Of a DNA stretch of 64,000 nt, positions 1 to 9,055 are shown piece after piece (positions within the stretch are counted from its first letter, which is position 1; each line of letters begins with the position of its first letter). This DNA comes from Pasteurella skyensis. GTDB lineage: Bacteria; Pseudomonadota; Gammaproteobacteria; Enterobacterales; Pasteurellaceae. The position numbers and the translations under genes are program-made. The stretch is taken from NCBI RefSeq assembly GCF_013377295.1, contig NZ_CP016180.1, positions 1,550,001-1,614,000 on the forward strand, read 5' to 3'. Under the pieces are notes generated by a model, which saw only the letters and a list, made by a program, of their open reading frames with translations, searched no databases and had not been told where the DNA came from.

Positions 1-354
1 AATGAAATCATCACTTTTCGCAAGAATACCAGCACTTAATTTAGACGCAGATTCGTGATTTGCACAAAGGAAAATAGGCACTTTAGCATTCTTTTTACGA
101 ATAACATTAACTAATTCCTCTACTTCACCTTCTTTATCTGCAGTATCTAAATCAATTAAGAACATATTGATACTGATATCAGAAAGTGCGAAACCTATTG
201 CTTCAGGGTATGTTATTGCCGTAATAACTTCAACATTTTGTCTCTCTAATTCAGAAACGATATTACCAACAAGTCTACCTGCTGCACCATCATGTTCTAA
301 ATGACGATGAACAAACAGAATCTTCTTACCAATACTATCTATTGTACTTTTCAT
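1..354 (-). CDS. N-terminal part of a second inducible Orn/Lys/Arg decarboxylase (cut by the window edge)
   Basis: Only the first 118 codons are in the window; the reading frame is open to base 1. The start is ATG at 354, preceded by a good AAGGAG ribosome site. The visible part (KKILFVHRHLEHDG near the start, VPIFLCANHESASK near residue 100) has the receiver-like fold pattern of the wing domain that opens AdiA/SpeF-type PLP decarboxylases. It looks closest to biodegradative arginine decarboxylase, judged from memory of the family. It lies downstream of potE on the same strand, but a hairpin separates the two, so it may have its own promoter. The substrate (arginine, lysine or ornithine) cannot be told from this part. 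It is not a fragment of speF, which is complete nearby with its own wing domain. Confidence 0.7.
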   Translation of the reverse strand, partial: MKSTIDSIGKKILFVHRHLEHDGAAGRLVGNIVSELERQNVEVITAITYPEAIGFALSDISINMFLIDLDTADKEGEVEELVNVIRKKNAKVPIFLCANHESASKLSAGILAKSDDFI

Positions 355-397
355 TTAATGTACTCCTTAAATTATGACTTTACTTATCAAATGAAAA

Positions 398-418
398 GGG
401 TCAAGTTAAACTTGACCC
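398..418 (-). terminator. Hairpin after potE
   Basis: A perfect 9-bp inverted repeat (GGGTCAAGT / ACTTGACCC, 3-base loop) lies just past the potE stop. On the minus strand TTTTC follows it. It is a likely intrinsic terminator, possibly a partial one, between potE and the next decarboxylase gene. Confidence 0.65.
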
Positions 419-427
419 AAAAAACTA

Positions 428-1765
428 TTATGCTTCGTCTGAAGCCTTAGCAATACCAGCATCCATTTCATCAGCCTTAATTTTTCCATAAATTACCCAG
501 CCTAAGAATGTTGCCATTCCACCCCAGTACATAGCAACCATACCACAGCTATATAATGCGTAGAAACTATAAATATTACCAATTAATGCAACAAACGTAT
601 TCATTGCCATTTGTGACTTAGGTGCATTCTCAGCACGTTGCATAGCAGCAACAGCAGCCATTGATAATACGAATGGTACTAAATTGGTTACAGCAGCTAA
701 ATCAACAATCGCACTAAACTGCTCAGCTAACTCATCACCCATTGTCATAAATGCAAGAACTGTTTGCACTACTGCTAAAATCAACATACCAGTAATAGGT
801 GCATCTTTAGCTGTTACTTTTGCAAACACTTTAGAGAAATATCCTTCATCAGCACCAGATTTGAATACTTGTGCAACAGTAAACTGCCAACCTAATAAAC
901 AACCAACACAAGCTACAACCATTGCCGCCATTACTGCTTGACCAATAGCTGGACTAAACATTTTCGCAAATACAAGACCGAATGGAGCTGTAGATTCTGC
1001 TAATTCTAAGTTAGGAACGATACCTGCCATTACGTTGGTAGAAACGATATAAATAATAGCTGTTAATGTTGTACCACCAAGTACAGCAATTGGAACGTTT
1101 TTCTCTGGATTTTCTACTGCATCAGAGTTAGCACAAGCAGATTCAAGACCTAAGAATGCCCACAATGTCATAGGAATTGAAGCACTAATTGCTTCACCAA
1201 ATGGCATATTATGTGGATTCCATGCTTCAGTATACATAGTTGGACTAAAGAAGAACCAACCGATTACAGATACTGTTAATACAGGAATAATTACACCCCA
1301 TACTGTGAAACTACCGATACGACCAGTAATTTTCGCACCACCGAAGTTAGCAACTGTAGTGATCCAAATTAATCCGATAGTTAATGCAGCACTTAAAGTT
1401 GCTGTTAAATCTATACCTAATAATACAGCAAAGTAACCAACTGCTGAAAGAGCAATTGCCACGTTTGCGATAACTAAAGACACTGCATAAGTAAAGTTTG
1501 CTAGGAAGTTTCCAGATCTACCGAAAGCATATTCAGCATAGCCTCCCATACCGCCACCTTTTTTACTAAAGCGGCCACACACAGCAAACGCATAAGCTAG
1601 TGCTAAAGAACCTCCAGCAGTCACAACCCATGATAGGATTGACATAGTACCTACTTTTGCTAATTTGGTTGGTAACATAATAATACCAGCCCCTAACATA
1701 TTAACAACTGTGATGATGGTAAGTTCTACCACTCCCATCTTATTTGATTTACCTGATTCTGCCAT
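428..1765 (-). CDS. potE: Putrescine-ornithine antiporter PotE
   Basis: This 445-residue APC-superfamily transporter is predicted to sit in the inner membrane with about 12 membrane segments. It exchanges external ornithine for the putrescine made by SpeF, and so supports acid resistance and polyamine export. The N-terminal segment carries the family pattern NMLGAGIIMLP near residues 22-32, and the length matches PotE of enteric bacteria and Haemophilus. It lies directly downstream of speF on the same strand, the classic speF-potE pair. The start at 1765 has AAGGAGA upstream. Related antiporters (AdiC, CadB) share the fold; the assignment to ornithine/putrescine rests mainly on the speF neighbour. 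Confidence 0.92.
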   Translation of the reverse strand: MAESGKSNKMGVVELTIITVVNMLGAGIIMLPTKLAKVGTMSILSWVVTAGGSLALAYAFAVCGRFSKKGGGMGGYAEYAFGRSGNFLANFTYAVSLVIANVAIALSAVGYFAVLLGIDLTATLSAALTIGLIWITTVANFGGAKITGRIGSFTVWGVIIPVLTVSVIGWFFFSPTMYTEAWNPHNMPFGEAISASIPMTLWAFLGLESACANSDAVENPEKNVPIAVLGGTTLTAIIYIVSTNVMAGIVPNLELAESTAPFGLVFAKMFSPAIGQAVMAAMVVACVGCLLGWQFTVAQVFKSGADEGYFSKVFAKVTAKDAPITGMLILAVVQTVLAFMTMGDELAEQFSAIVDLAAVTNLVPFVLSMAAVAAMQRAENAPKSQMAMNTFVALIGNIYSFYALYSCGMVAMYWGGMATFLGWVIYGKIKADEMDAGIAKASDEA

Positions 1766-1800
1766 TGTCAGTCTCCTTAAAGTAATTTAATTGATTAAAA

Positions 1801-1834
1801 AAACCTCCAATGCCGCCTCAGGCAAAAGAGGTTT
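1801..1834 (-). terminator. Intercistronic hairpin between speF and potE
   Basis: Outer arms AAACCTC (1801-1807) and GAGGTTT (1828-1834) flank a small inner GCC/GGC stem. On the minus strand the hairpin runs into a T-rich tract. It may be a partial terminator or mRNA-stabilising hairpin that sets the speF:potE ratio. Confidence 0.5.
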
Positions 1835-1843
1835 GTAAGAAAA

Positions 1844-4018
1844 TTAACTGTTCTTATCTACTACATATCCATATGCTCGAGTTGATCCATCAGCTTCTTT
1901 AGTTAAATAAACACCTTGAATTTCTGGTTCAAATCCTGGTAAGTCATTAATTCCTTGCTCTAAAGCTAAGAAATATTTCTGAGCAGCACCACCCCATACT
2001 TCACCTGGCATTACACATAGAACACCTGGAGGATAAGGTAAAGCACCTTCTGCTGCAATTTGTCCTTCAATTTCAGATAATTTAACTAATTTCACTTCAT
2101 TACGGATTAGATATTGTTGTGCTTCATTAGGGAGCATTGCCTGTTTTGGCCAGCCATGTGCACGGAACATCTCTTTCTGTAATTCTTTCATATTGTTGCT
2201 AGCATAGAAGTTATGCATTTCTTGACAAAGCTGTCTAATAGTATAGCCTTCATAAACAGATTCATTCTTCGCATAAACTGTTGGCAAGACATCTTTCATT
2301 AATGAATTCTCTTTAATGTGTCTTTCAAATTTAGCAATTTGTGCAACAAGAGACTGCATCTTAGCTAAGCTCTCTGCTGGAGTCATTAGGAATAAGATAG
2401 AGTTCAAGTCACATTTTTCTGGAACAATACCATTATCACGTAAATAGTTTGCTAACACTGTTGCAGGAATACCAAACTCTTCGTATTCACCTGTTTCAAC
2501 ATTAATACCTGGTGTTGTTAATAAGAATTTACATGGATCAACGAAGTATTGATCTTTTCCATAGTTAGCAAAAGAATGCCATTTTTCATTTGGTTCAAAC
2601 TGGAAGAAACGTCTATCATTAGCAATCATATCTGTAGGATAGTCTTGCCATAACTTACCATCAACCATTGTAGGAATAAATGGTTTAATTAATTCACAGC
2701 TCTTGAGCAATTGTTTTCTTGCTTCAATACCTACTTTCACACAGTGTTCCCAAAGTTTTTGACCTGCTCTTCCTTTATGAATACTCGCATTAATATCTAA
2801 AGACGCAAAAATCGCATAGAATGGACTTGTTGAAGCTTGAAGCATATAAGCATTATTAAAACGCTTATGATCACAATAACGTTTTTGTCCTTTGATGTGA
2901 GAATCTTTTTTATGGATTTGTGAGCTTTGTGAGAAACCTGCTTGTTGTTTATGAACTGATTGAGTAACAATGATACCTGGATCATTTTCATTTAGTTCAA
3001 GTAACATAGGAGAGCAATCACGCATCATTGGAATAAACTGCTCATAACCAACCCATGCAGAGTCAAATAAAATATAATCACATAGATGACCAATTCTATC
3101 TACTACTTGACGAGCATTGTAAATAGTACCATCATAAGTACCTAACTGAATAACTGCTAAACGGAATGGACGTTTATTCTGTGCTTTTTCTGGTGCAACT
3201 TTTTTAATTTGCTCACGGATATATTCTTCTTCAAAGCAATGATTATCAATACCACCGATAAAACCATATGGGTTACGTGCAGTTTCTAAGAATACTGGTG
3301 TTGCACCACCCATCAATAAAGCTCCTTGCTGTACTGATTTATGATTATTACGATCGAAAAGGATCAAATCATCATTTGAAAGTAAAGCACTTGTCACTAC
3401 TTTATTAGATGCTGAAGTACCATTTAATACGAAATAAGTTTTATCCGCATTAAATACTTTTGCCGCATGCTTTTGTGCTGCTAAGGCAGGACCTTCGTGG
3501 ATAAGTAAATCACCTAAACGAACATCAGCATTACATAAGTCAGTTCTGAAAAGGTTTTCACCGTAGAACTCATAGAATTGACGACCTGCAGGGTGTTTGC
3601 TGAAGAAACGTCCACCTTGGTGTCCTGGACAATCAAACGCACTATAACCTCTATCATAATACTGCTTCATTGTTCTAAAGAATGGAGGTAATACTCCTTC
3701 TTCATATTGTTGTGCAGCAGAGGTAACTTGACGCCCATACATGCCATGGTTTCTGGTTTCTCTTTGGAAAACACCTGTAAACTTAGATAAATATTCTTCA
3801 GGAACTAAGCCATCTCCCTCTACAGCAAAAAAGAGAGGAATCTCATATCCACCTAAGGATTCAAGTTTGTTTAAGGTAAAGTCAAGATCATCGTGAGTCA
3901 AAACAATTGCTGCAACTTCAGCAAAATCAGCTGTTCTAAGCTCTACTTTTTCGTATTCAGTTTCAAATAGACCTTCCAGATCCTGACTACAAGCTACTTT
4001 TAAGTAATGTTTACTCAT
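1844..4018 (-). CDS. speF: Inducible ornithine decarboxylase SpeF
   Basis: A full-length (724 residues) fold-type I PLP decarboxylase that converts ornithine to putrescine and CO2 in the cytoplasm. Residues 1 to about 105 form the wing domain and the PLP domain follows. SVHKQQAGFSQ contains the PLP-binding lysine (K357), and DSAWVGYEQF and TSPFYAIFASLD are further family motifs. The C-terminal domain includes PYPPGVLCVMPGE. The next gene on the strand is potE, its transport partner. The gene has a long AT-rich leader (4019-4763); I found no leader peptide resembling the SpeFL ornithine sensor of enterics there. GGAG lies 9-12 bases before the ATG. The identity is secure from length, motifs and context. 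Confidence 0.95.
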   Translation of the reverse strand: MSKHYLKVACSQDLEGLFETEYEKVELRTADFAEVAAIVLTHDDLDFTLNKLESLGGYEIPLFFAVEGDGLVPEEYLSKFTGVFQRETRNHGMYGRQVTSAAQQYEEGVLPPFFRTMKQYYDRGYSAFDCPGHQGGRFFSKHPAGRQFYEFYGENLFRTDLCNADVRLGDLLIHEGPALAAQKHAAKVFNADKTYFVLNGTSASNKVVTSALLSNDDLILFDRNNHKSVQQGALLMGGATPVFLETARNPYGFIGGIDNHCFEEEYIREQIKKVAPEKAQNKRPFRLAVIQLGTYDGTIYNARQVVDRIGHLCDYILFDSAWVGYEQFIPMMRDCSPMLLELNENDPGIIVTQSVHKQQAGFSQSSQIHKKDSHIKGQKRYCDHKRFNNAYMLQASTSPFYAIFASLDINASIHKGRAGQKLWEHCVKVGIEARKQLLKSCELIKPFIPTMVDGKLWQDYPTDMIANDRRFFQFEPNEKWHSFANYGKDQYFVDPCKFLLTTPGINVETGEYEEFGIPATVLANYLRDNGIVPEKCDLNSILFLMTPAESLAKMQSLVAQIAKFERHIKENSLMKDVLPTVYAKNESVYEGYTIRQLCQEMHNFYASNNMKELQKEMFRAHGWPKQAMLPNEAQQYLIRNEVKLVKLSEIEGQIAAEGALPYPPGVLCVMPGEVWGGAAQKYFLALEQGINDLPGFEPEIQGVYLTKEADGSTRAYGYVVDKNS

Positions 4019-4230
4019 TTTAGTTTACTCCACATTGGTTGATTAACATTTTTGTGAAAAAATCATATACCATGGCTTGATTATATTCTCTATTTTTTTA
4101 TTTTTCCAGATCTATTTTAATAAATATTAATTATATTTTTAATTACTTATTTTTTATTAATAAATTTCAAACAAAAAATTACATTTTTATAAAATTTGTT
4201 ACATTTTTTCTTTTAGAATAACATCATTAT

Positions 4231-4320
4231 TTTATATAACTACAAATTTTTTTGTTAAAAAAATGTTATATAAAACCCAAAATATAACAACTCTAAAAAA
4301 TAAGCAAATCGTTATATAAC
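4231..4320. repeat. Three GTTATATAAC-like palindromes upstream of speF
   Basis: TTTATATAAC (4231-4240), GTTATATAAA (4265-4274) and the perfect palindrome GTTATATAAC (4311-4320) lie within 90 bp. They could be regulator half-sites, overlapping -10 elements for speF, or an accident of the very AT-rich composition. Confidence 0.4.
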
Positions 4321-4692
4321 AATGCAATACAACACCTAAAGCATCTAGCTTAAAATAATATTCAACCACAAAAGTAACACTATATCCTTATGTTTAAATT
4401 TTATTGATTAAAAATAAACTAAGATAAAATAAAAAAACATATTGTTTATTTTATACATTTAGATATGAAAACTAAAAAATGCCGTTATTAAATATATTTA
4501 TTCATTATTTAATTCATTTATTTTGTTATATCATTGTTCATATATATTCCAACTAAACTACCGCATTTAATATTCTAGAACCACCATCAAAAACTACAAA
4601 CAAACTACATATGTGTCGGACATATTGAGCATACGTTAAAGTGTTCATAATAAGCTCTTTCAAATTATATTAAATTTATCTCAAATTAATAC

Positions 4693-4721
4693 TTGCATAA
4701 TTATGCAAAAAACCTTACTAT
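4693..4721 (+). promoter_or_regulatory. artP promoter with overlapping ArgR-like box
   Basis: TTGCATAATTATGCAA (4693-4708) is a perfect 16-bp palindrome matching the ARG-box pattern TGnATnnnnATnCA. It overlaps the -35 hexamer TTGCAT (4693-4698) of a sigma-70 promoter whose -10 is TACTAT (4716-4721) after 17 bp. Arginine-bound ArgR would therefore block polymerase, as expected for an arginine uptake operon. Confidence 0.7.
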
Positions 4722-4763
4722 CTATTCAACAAAACATATTTACATATAGGATTTTATTCAGAA

Positions 4764-5492
4764 ATGGCGATTCAAATTAACAATGTCAATTTTTTTTATG
4801 GTTCAACACAAGCCCTATTTGACATTAATTTAAACATTGAACAAGGTGATACAGTTGTATTACTTGGCCCCAGTGGTGCAGGAAAAAGTACACTAATTCG
4901 TACGCTTAACTTAATTGAAGCGCCAAAGTCAGGAATACTTAAAATTGGAGATCGTCAATTTGATCTTGCAAATAAACTAGATAATAAACAAATTGCATTA
5001 TTACGCAGAGAAGTGGGAATGGTATTTCAACAGTATCATTTATGGCCTCACTTAAATGTAATGCAAAATTTAACTGAAGCACCAATGAAAGTACTTGGTC
5101 TTTCCAAAACCGAAGCAACTGAAAGAGCAAAAGGATTATTATCTCGATTACGTCTTGAAAACTTTTCAGATCGTTTTCCATTGCAACTTTCTGGTGGACA
5201 GCAACAACGTGTTGCTATTGCCAGAGCTTTAATGATGCAACCTGAAGTATTATTGTTTGATGAACCAACAGCAGCTTTAGATCCTGAAATTACAGCTCAA
5301 ATTATTGGAATAATAAAAGAATTAACAAACACAGGTATTACTCAAGTAGTCGTTACTCACGAAGTATCCTTTGCGAAAAAAATTGCAACTAAAGTAGTTT
5401 ATATGGAGCAAGGTAAAGTTATTGAGTTTGGAGATTCTAATTGTTTCAATAATCCAAAAACAAGTGAGTTCGCAGCTTATCTTTCTCACTAA
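4764..5492 (+). CDS. artP: Arginine ABC transporter ATP-binding protein ArtP
   Basis: This 242-residue ATPase powers arginine import by the ArtPIQM system. Walker [10 protein letters not shown] is at residues 35-43, the signature LSGGQQQR near residue 143, and Walker B plus D-loop [11 protein letters not shown] follows. Length and order match the H. influenzae and E. coli art operons. It is the first gene of a four-gene plus-strand operon, 32 bp ahead of artI, and an ArgR-like box sits on its promoter. Paralogous polar amino-acid ATPases (HisP, GlnQ) look similar; the operon make-up supports ArtP. Confidence 0.93.
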   Translation: MAIQINNVNFFYGSTQALFDINLNIEQGDTVVLLGPSGAGKSTLIRTLNLIEAPKSGILKIGDRQFDLANKLDNKQIALLRREVGMVFQQYHLWPHLNVMQNLTEAPMKVLGLSKTEATERAKGLLSRLRLENFSDRFPLQLSGGQQQRVAIARALMMQPEVLLFDEPTAALDPEITAQIIGIIKELTNTGITQVVVTHEVSFAKKIATKVVYMEQGKVIEFGDSNCFNNPKTSEFAAYLSH

Positions 5493-5524
5493 TACATTTT
5501 TATTAAACATAAGGACACAACATT

Positions 5525-6247
5525 ATGAAAAAATTACTACTAACAGCACTATTCGCTACAACAGCTCTTTCTGTTACAGCAAAAGATACTATCACTTTTG
5601 CGATGGAAGCAACTTATGCACCTTTTGAAACAACAAATGAAAAAGGAGAAATTGTTGGCTTTGATGTTGATCTTGCAAAAGCTCTATGTACAGAGTTAGA
5701 CGCAACTTGTGAATTTAAAAATACCTCTTTCGATAGTTTAATTCAAAGTTTGAAATTTAAAAAATTTGATGCCATTATTTCTGCGATGGATATTACTGAA
5801 AAACGTCAAAAGCAGGTTGCATTCACAGCACCATACCTTGAAAATTCAGCTAGCTTTATGACATTAAAAGGAAAAGATCTAAAAGAAGTTAAAGTAGTAG
5901 GAGTACAAAATGGTTCTACTTATCAAGAATACTTAATCAAAAAAGGATCTCAATATAAATTAAAACCTTACAGTACATTACAAAATGCTGTCTTGGATCT
6001 CAAAAATGGACGTATTGATATGATATTTGGTGATACTCCAGTACTCTCGAAATGGCTGGAAACTGAAGATTCTATAACTCTCACTGATAAGAAAGTGAAA
6101 GACAAAGATTTCTTTGGTATCGGATATGGCATTGCAGTGAATAAATCGAATACCACATTACTTGAAAAATTAAATACTGCATTAAAAACAGTAAAAGAAA
6201 ACGGTACATTAGATAAAATTTACAAAAAATGGATTACTAAAAAATAA
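5525..6247 (+). CDS. artI: Arginine-binding periplasmic protein ArtI
   Basis: A 240-residue solute-binding protein (SBP_bac_3 family) with a signal peptide in about residues 1-19 (hydrophobic core LLLTALFATTALSVTA) and predicted periplasmic location. The mature part begins with TITFAMEATYAPFE and shows GFDVDLAKALC and the closing EKLNTALKTVKENGTLDKIYKKW typical of the family. It captures arginine for the ArtQM permease. Its stop codon overlaps the artQ start (TAATG). The ligand is inferred from the operon; related proteins bind lysine, ornithine or histidine. Confidence 0.9.
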   Translation: MKKLLLTALFATTALSVTAKDTITFAMEATYAPFETTNEKGEIVGFDVDLAKALCTELDATCEFKNTSFDSLIQSLKFKKFDAIISAMDITEKRQKQVAFTAPYLENSASFMTLKGKDLKEVKVVGVQNGSTYQEYLIKKGSQYKLKPYSTLQNAVLDLKNGRIDMIFGDTPVLSKWLETEDSITLTDKKVKDKDFFGIGYGIAVNKSNTTLLEKLNTALKTVKENGTLDKIYKKWITKK

Positions 6248-6918
6248 TGTCTATTGATATTTTTAACTCCTTTGTCTCAGCAACATTAGTTACACTAATG
6301 CTTGCTGTGGCAAGTTTAATGATCGGATTAATACTTGCTATTTTATTTGTTGTACTTGAAATGAATAAAATCACGTTGATTCGCCAAAGCACCAGTGTAT
6401 TCATTACACTACTACGTGGATTACCTGAAATTCTTATCGTATTTCTTATCTATTTTGGTTTGACACAACTTTTATTCCTTCTTACTGATGAATTTATTGA
6501 ATTCGATGCCTTTTGGTGTGGTGCAATAGCTTTAGGTATTATTTTTGCTGCCTATGCTTCACAATCACTACGTGGTGCAATTAAAGCCATCCCTCTTGGA
6601 CAGTGGGAGTCAGGTGCTGCGTTAGGTTTTAGCCGAGCTCAAACTTTCATCACCATTATTATGCCTCAAGTATGGCGACACGCTTTACCTGGATTAAGTA
6701 ATCAATGGTTAGTACTATTAAAAGACACTGCTCTGGTATCATTAATTGGAGTCAGTGATCTGATGCGACAATCAGAATTAATCAATGCATCCACCCACAA
6801 ACCATTCACTTGGTATAGTATTGCAGCGTTGGTCTATCTTTTGATTACGCTCATTAGTCAATTTTTTATTAGAAAATTAGAGCTGCGTTTTACTCGTTTT
6901 GAAAGAGGAAATCAATAA
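6247..6918 (+). CDS. artQ: Arginine ABC transporter permease ArtQ
   Basis: This 223-residue inner-membrane permease has about five membrane segments and the His/Glu/Gln/Arg permease loop around residues 110-145 (QWESGAALGFSRAQTFITII, then PQVWRHALPGLSNQW). It forms the translocation pore with ArtM. It overlaps artI by one base at its start and artM by one base at its end, so the genes are probably translationally coupled. Confidence 0.92.
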   Translation: MSIDIFNSFVSATLVTLMLAVASLMIGLILAILFVVLEMNKITLIRQSTSVFITLLRGLPEILIVFLIYFGLTQLLFLLTDEFIEFDAFWCGAIALGIIFAAYASQSLRGAIKAIPLGQWESGAALGFSRAQTFITIIMPQVWRHALPGLSNQWLVLLKDTALVSLIGVSDLMRQSELINASTHKPFTWYSIAALVYLLITLISQFFIRKLELRFTRFERGNQ

Positions 6919-7604
6919 TGTTGTGGGATTATTTTATCACTATTTCGCAAGGGATTAGCGCCAGTTTACAGCTTACTGTAATATCCTTACTCATTGCATT
7001 TATTATTGCTGTTGGCTTCACTTTTTTACTATCGATGGAAAATACAGTCATTAAACTATTCGTCAATATGTTTATTACCGCCTTTACTGGTACTCCTCTG
7101 CTCATCCAATTTTTCCTTATTTATAGCGGACCAGGGCAATTCCAATGGATTATCGATAGCCCATTGTGGTATTTCTTATCAGATGCATGGTTTTGTGCTA
7201 TTTTAGCTCTTGCACTCAATAGTGCAGCTTACTCAACACTGTTATTTCACGGTGCAGTAAAAGCTATTCCAAAAGGACAATGGGAAGCGTCTTTTTCTTT
7301 AGGTTTAAGCCGTTTACAAACACTTAAAATTTTAATTCCTTATGCCTTAAAAAGAGCATTACCTTCTTACAGCAATGAAATTATTCTAGTATTCAAAGGG
7401 ACATCCCTTGCCTCTACTATCACCATTATGGATATTATGGGGTATTCTCGTCAACTATACGGTATGGAATATGATGCGATCGCTATCTATGGTACAGCAG
7501 GTGTTATCTACTTAATCATTACAGGTATAATGACACTATTACTACGTAAAGTAGAAAACACTGTATTGGGATTTGAACGCTTTGAAGTTGAAAAAAAAGC
7601 ATAG
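6918..7604 (+). CDS. artM: Arginine ABC transporter permease ArtM
   Basis: The second permease subunit (228 residues) and last gene of the operon. It carries the same permease-family loop (QWEASFSLGLSRLQTLKILI, then PYALKRALPSYSNE) and about five hydrophobic segments. Its start overlaps the artQ stop (TAATG). The ATPase-contacting loop aligns with that of ArtQ, as expected for a heterodimeric pore. A strong hairpin terminator lies 40 bp downstream. Confidence 0.92.
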   Translation: MLWDYFITISQGISASLQLTVISLLIAFIIAVGFTFLLSMENTVIKLFVNMFITAFTGTPLLIQFFLIYSGPGQFQWIIDSPLWYFLSDAWFCAILALALNSAAYSTLLFHGAVKAIPKGQWEASFSLGLSRLQTLKILIPYALKRALPSYSNEIILVFKGTSLASTITIMDIMGYSRQLYGMEYDAIAIYGTAGVIYLIITGIMTLLLRKVENTVLGFERFEVEKKA

Positions 7605-7644
7605 CGGTACGATCAGTATCAAAATTTACAAATTTTAAAATATA

Positions 7645-7671
7645 AAAAAGGGAGCGTTATACTCCCTTTTT
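7645..7671. terminator. Bidirectional terminator between artM and grxD
   Basis: Arms AAAAAGGGAG (7645-7654) and CTCCCTTTTT (7662-7671) enclose a 7-base loop. A-rich and T-rich arm ends let it work for both converging genes. Confidence 0.9.
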
Positions 7672-7678
7672 AGTTATG

Positions 7679-8008
7679 TTAGATTGAACTCGTTTTTTCT
7701 GCTACTTCTTTTAACAAAGTTTGTAGTTCACCCTTTTGATACATTTCCAAAATAATATCACAGCCCCCTACTAGCTCTCCATCTACCCACAATTGTGGAA
7801 AAGTTGGCCATTGAGCATATTTAGGTAACTCAGCTCTAATATCAGGATTAGTTAAAATATCTACATAACCAAAAGGAACCTGACACCCCATTAATGCTTC
7901 TACTGCTCGCGCTGAAAAACCACAAGAAGGGAATTTTGGAGATCCTTTCATATAAATAAGAATAGGATTTTCACCAATTTGCTTCTTAATTTTTTCAATT
8001 GTTTCCAT
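7679..8008 (-). CDS. grxD: Monothiol glutaredoxin 4
   Basis: This 109-residue monothiol glutaredoxin has the CGFS active site (KFPSCGFSARAVEAL) and the glutathione-binding WPTFPQLWVDGELVGGCDI segment. The family binds a bridging [2Fe-2S] cluster with glutathione, often with BolA partners, and takes part in iron-sulfur trafficking. I start at METIEKI (8008), 6 bases after AGG. An ATG one codon earlier is also possible; an upstream in-frame TTG at 8020 has no support. The gene stands alone on the minus strand. Confidence 0.93.
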   Translation of the reverse strand: METIEKIKKQIGENPILIYMKGSPKFPSCGFSARAVEALMGCQVPFGYVDILTNPDIRAELPKYAQWPTFPQLWVDGELVGGCDIILEMYQKGELQTLLKEVAEKTSSI

Positions 8009-8134
8009 CATAAACCTCAAATTATAAACAGATCACCATTTTAGCAAATTTTTATCAAAATCGCACCGCTTATCCTCAATTTAGACAAACTTTAAAAAGA
8101 GGATTACACTCAATTTATGCATTTATATCTCTTT

Positions 8135-8959
8135 CTATCCATTATATTTCACATTTTTCTTCATTGTTTTTCTATCATCAAACTCACCTAAATGACTATT
8201 TAAAAAGAATGAACGATATTCTTTTACCCACATTGCTGTTGCACCACAAACAGCTACAGGCATAATGACTAAGTTAATCACTGGAATCAACGTCGCAATA
8301 CTTACTAATGTTCCAAAAGTAAAATTCATTGTTTTATACTGAGAAAGCGCTTTTTGCATTCGAATAAAACTAATTTTATGATTATCAAAAGGATAATCAC
8401 AATACTGAATGGCCAACATCCAACAACTGAATACAAAAAACAGCAATGGAATGACAGTTTGACCAAGTAGTGGTGTAAAACCAAGAATAAATAAAAATAA
8501 TACTCTAGGCAACGCATACATCATCTTTTGCCATTCCCTTTTTAACATTCTAGGTATATCCTTTAGCATATCTGTCAAAGAAGTATTAAGAACCAACTCT
8601 CCTGTTAATTGTAGCTCGACTTTCTCTGCTAATAAGACATTAAAGGGTGCCGCAATAAAATTAGCTAATGTCGTAAAAGTAAAATAAAACACAATAATTA
8701 AACTTAAAATCGCAAGAGGAACCAGCACAACTGTAATCCAATCTAACCAGCTTGGCATAAAGCTCACTAAAGAATTAAGCCAGTCATCAATATTAATGAT
8801 AAAAAGCCACAACAATCCCACAATCAATCCGATATTAATCAGTAATGGAAAAAGGATAAAAACAAATAATTTATGTTGAAAAATTAAACGCCAACCAAAG
8901 GTAAAGTAATAAATCCCCTTTTCAAACTGATTTTGAGGAGGAGATAGCAATAAAGTCAT
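8135..8959 (-). CDS. cysZ: Sulfate transport protein CysZ
   Basis: A 274-residue inner-membrane protein of the CysZ/EI24 family, with four to six hydrophobic segments and the family region NFIAAPFNVLLAEKVE near residues 100-115. It carries sulfate into the cell for cysteine synthesis. It is divergent from zipA, with a 96-bp shared promoter region; the cysZ-zipA-ligA arrangement is common in Pasteurellaceae and enterics. The extended C-terminal tail ends in KKNVKYNG. Confidence 0.9.
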   Translation of the reverse strand: MTLLLSPPQNQFEKGIYYFTFGWRLIFQHKLFVFILFPLLINIGLIVGLLWLFIINIDDWLNSLVSFMPSWLDWITVVLVPLAILSLIIVFYFTFTTLANFIAAPFNVLLAEKVELQLTGELVLNTSLTDMLKDIPRMLKREWQKMMYALPRVLFLFILGFTPLLGQTVIPLLFFVFSCWMLAIQYCDYPFDNHKISFIRMQKALSQYKTMNFTFGTLVSIATLIPVINLVIMPVAVCGATAMWVKEYRSFFLNSHLGEFDDRKTMKKNVKYNG

Positions 8960-9055
8960 AATATTTTTCCTTATATTTTTTAAAAAATGCGTAGAAATAT
9001 GGTAAGCTATTCCAACTATTTTTACAAAGCATAAACTTTAAATAACGAGGACACA

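Larger units (their letters stand above)
4019..4763. other. 745-bp intergenic region between divergent speF and artP
   Basis: This is a very AT-rich stretch with no convincing gene. It holds the ArgR-like promoter of artP at its right end and several near-identical TTATATAA palindromes on the speF side. A 16-codon ORF on the minus strand (start near 4073, stop just before speF) has no ribosome site and looks fortuitous. The length suggests complex control of speF. Confidence 0.8.

Noticed and set aside
4023-4073. 16-codon ORF ending just before speF, considered as a SpeFL leader peptide
   Set aside because: No ribosome site and no resemblance to the His/Arg/Phe-rich SpeFL sensor sequence.
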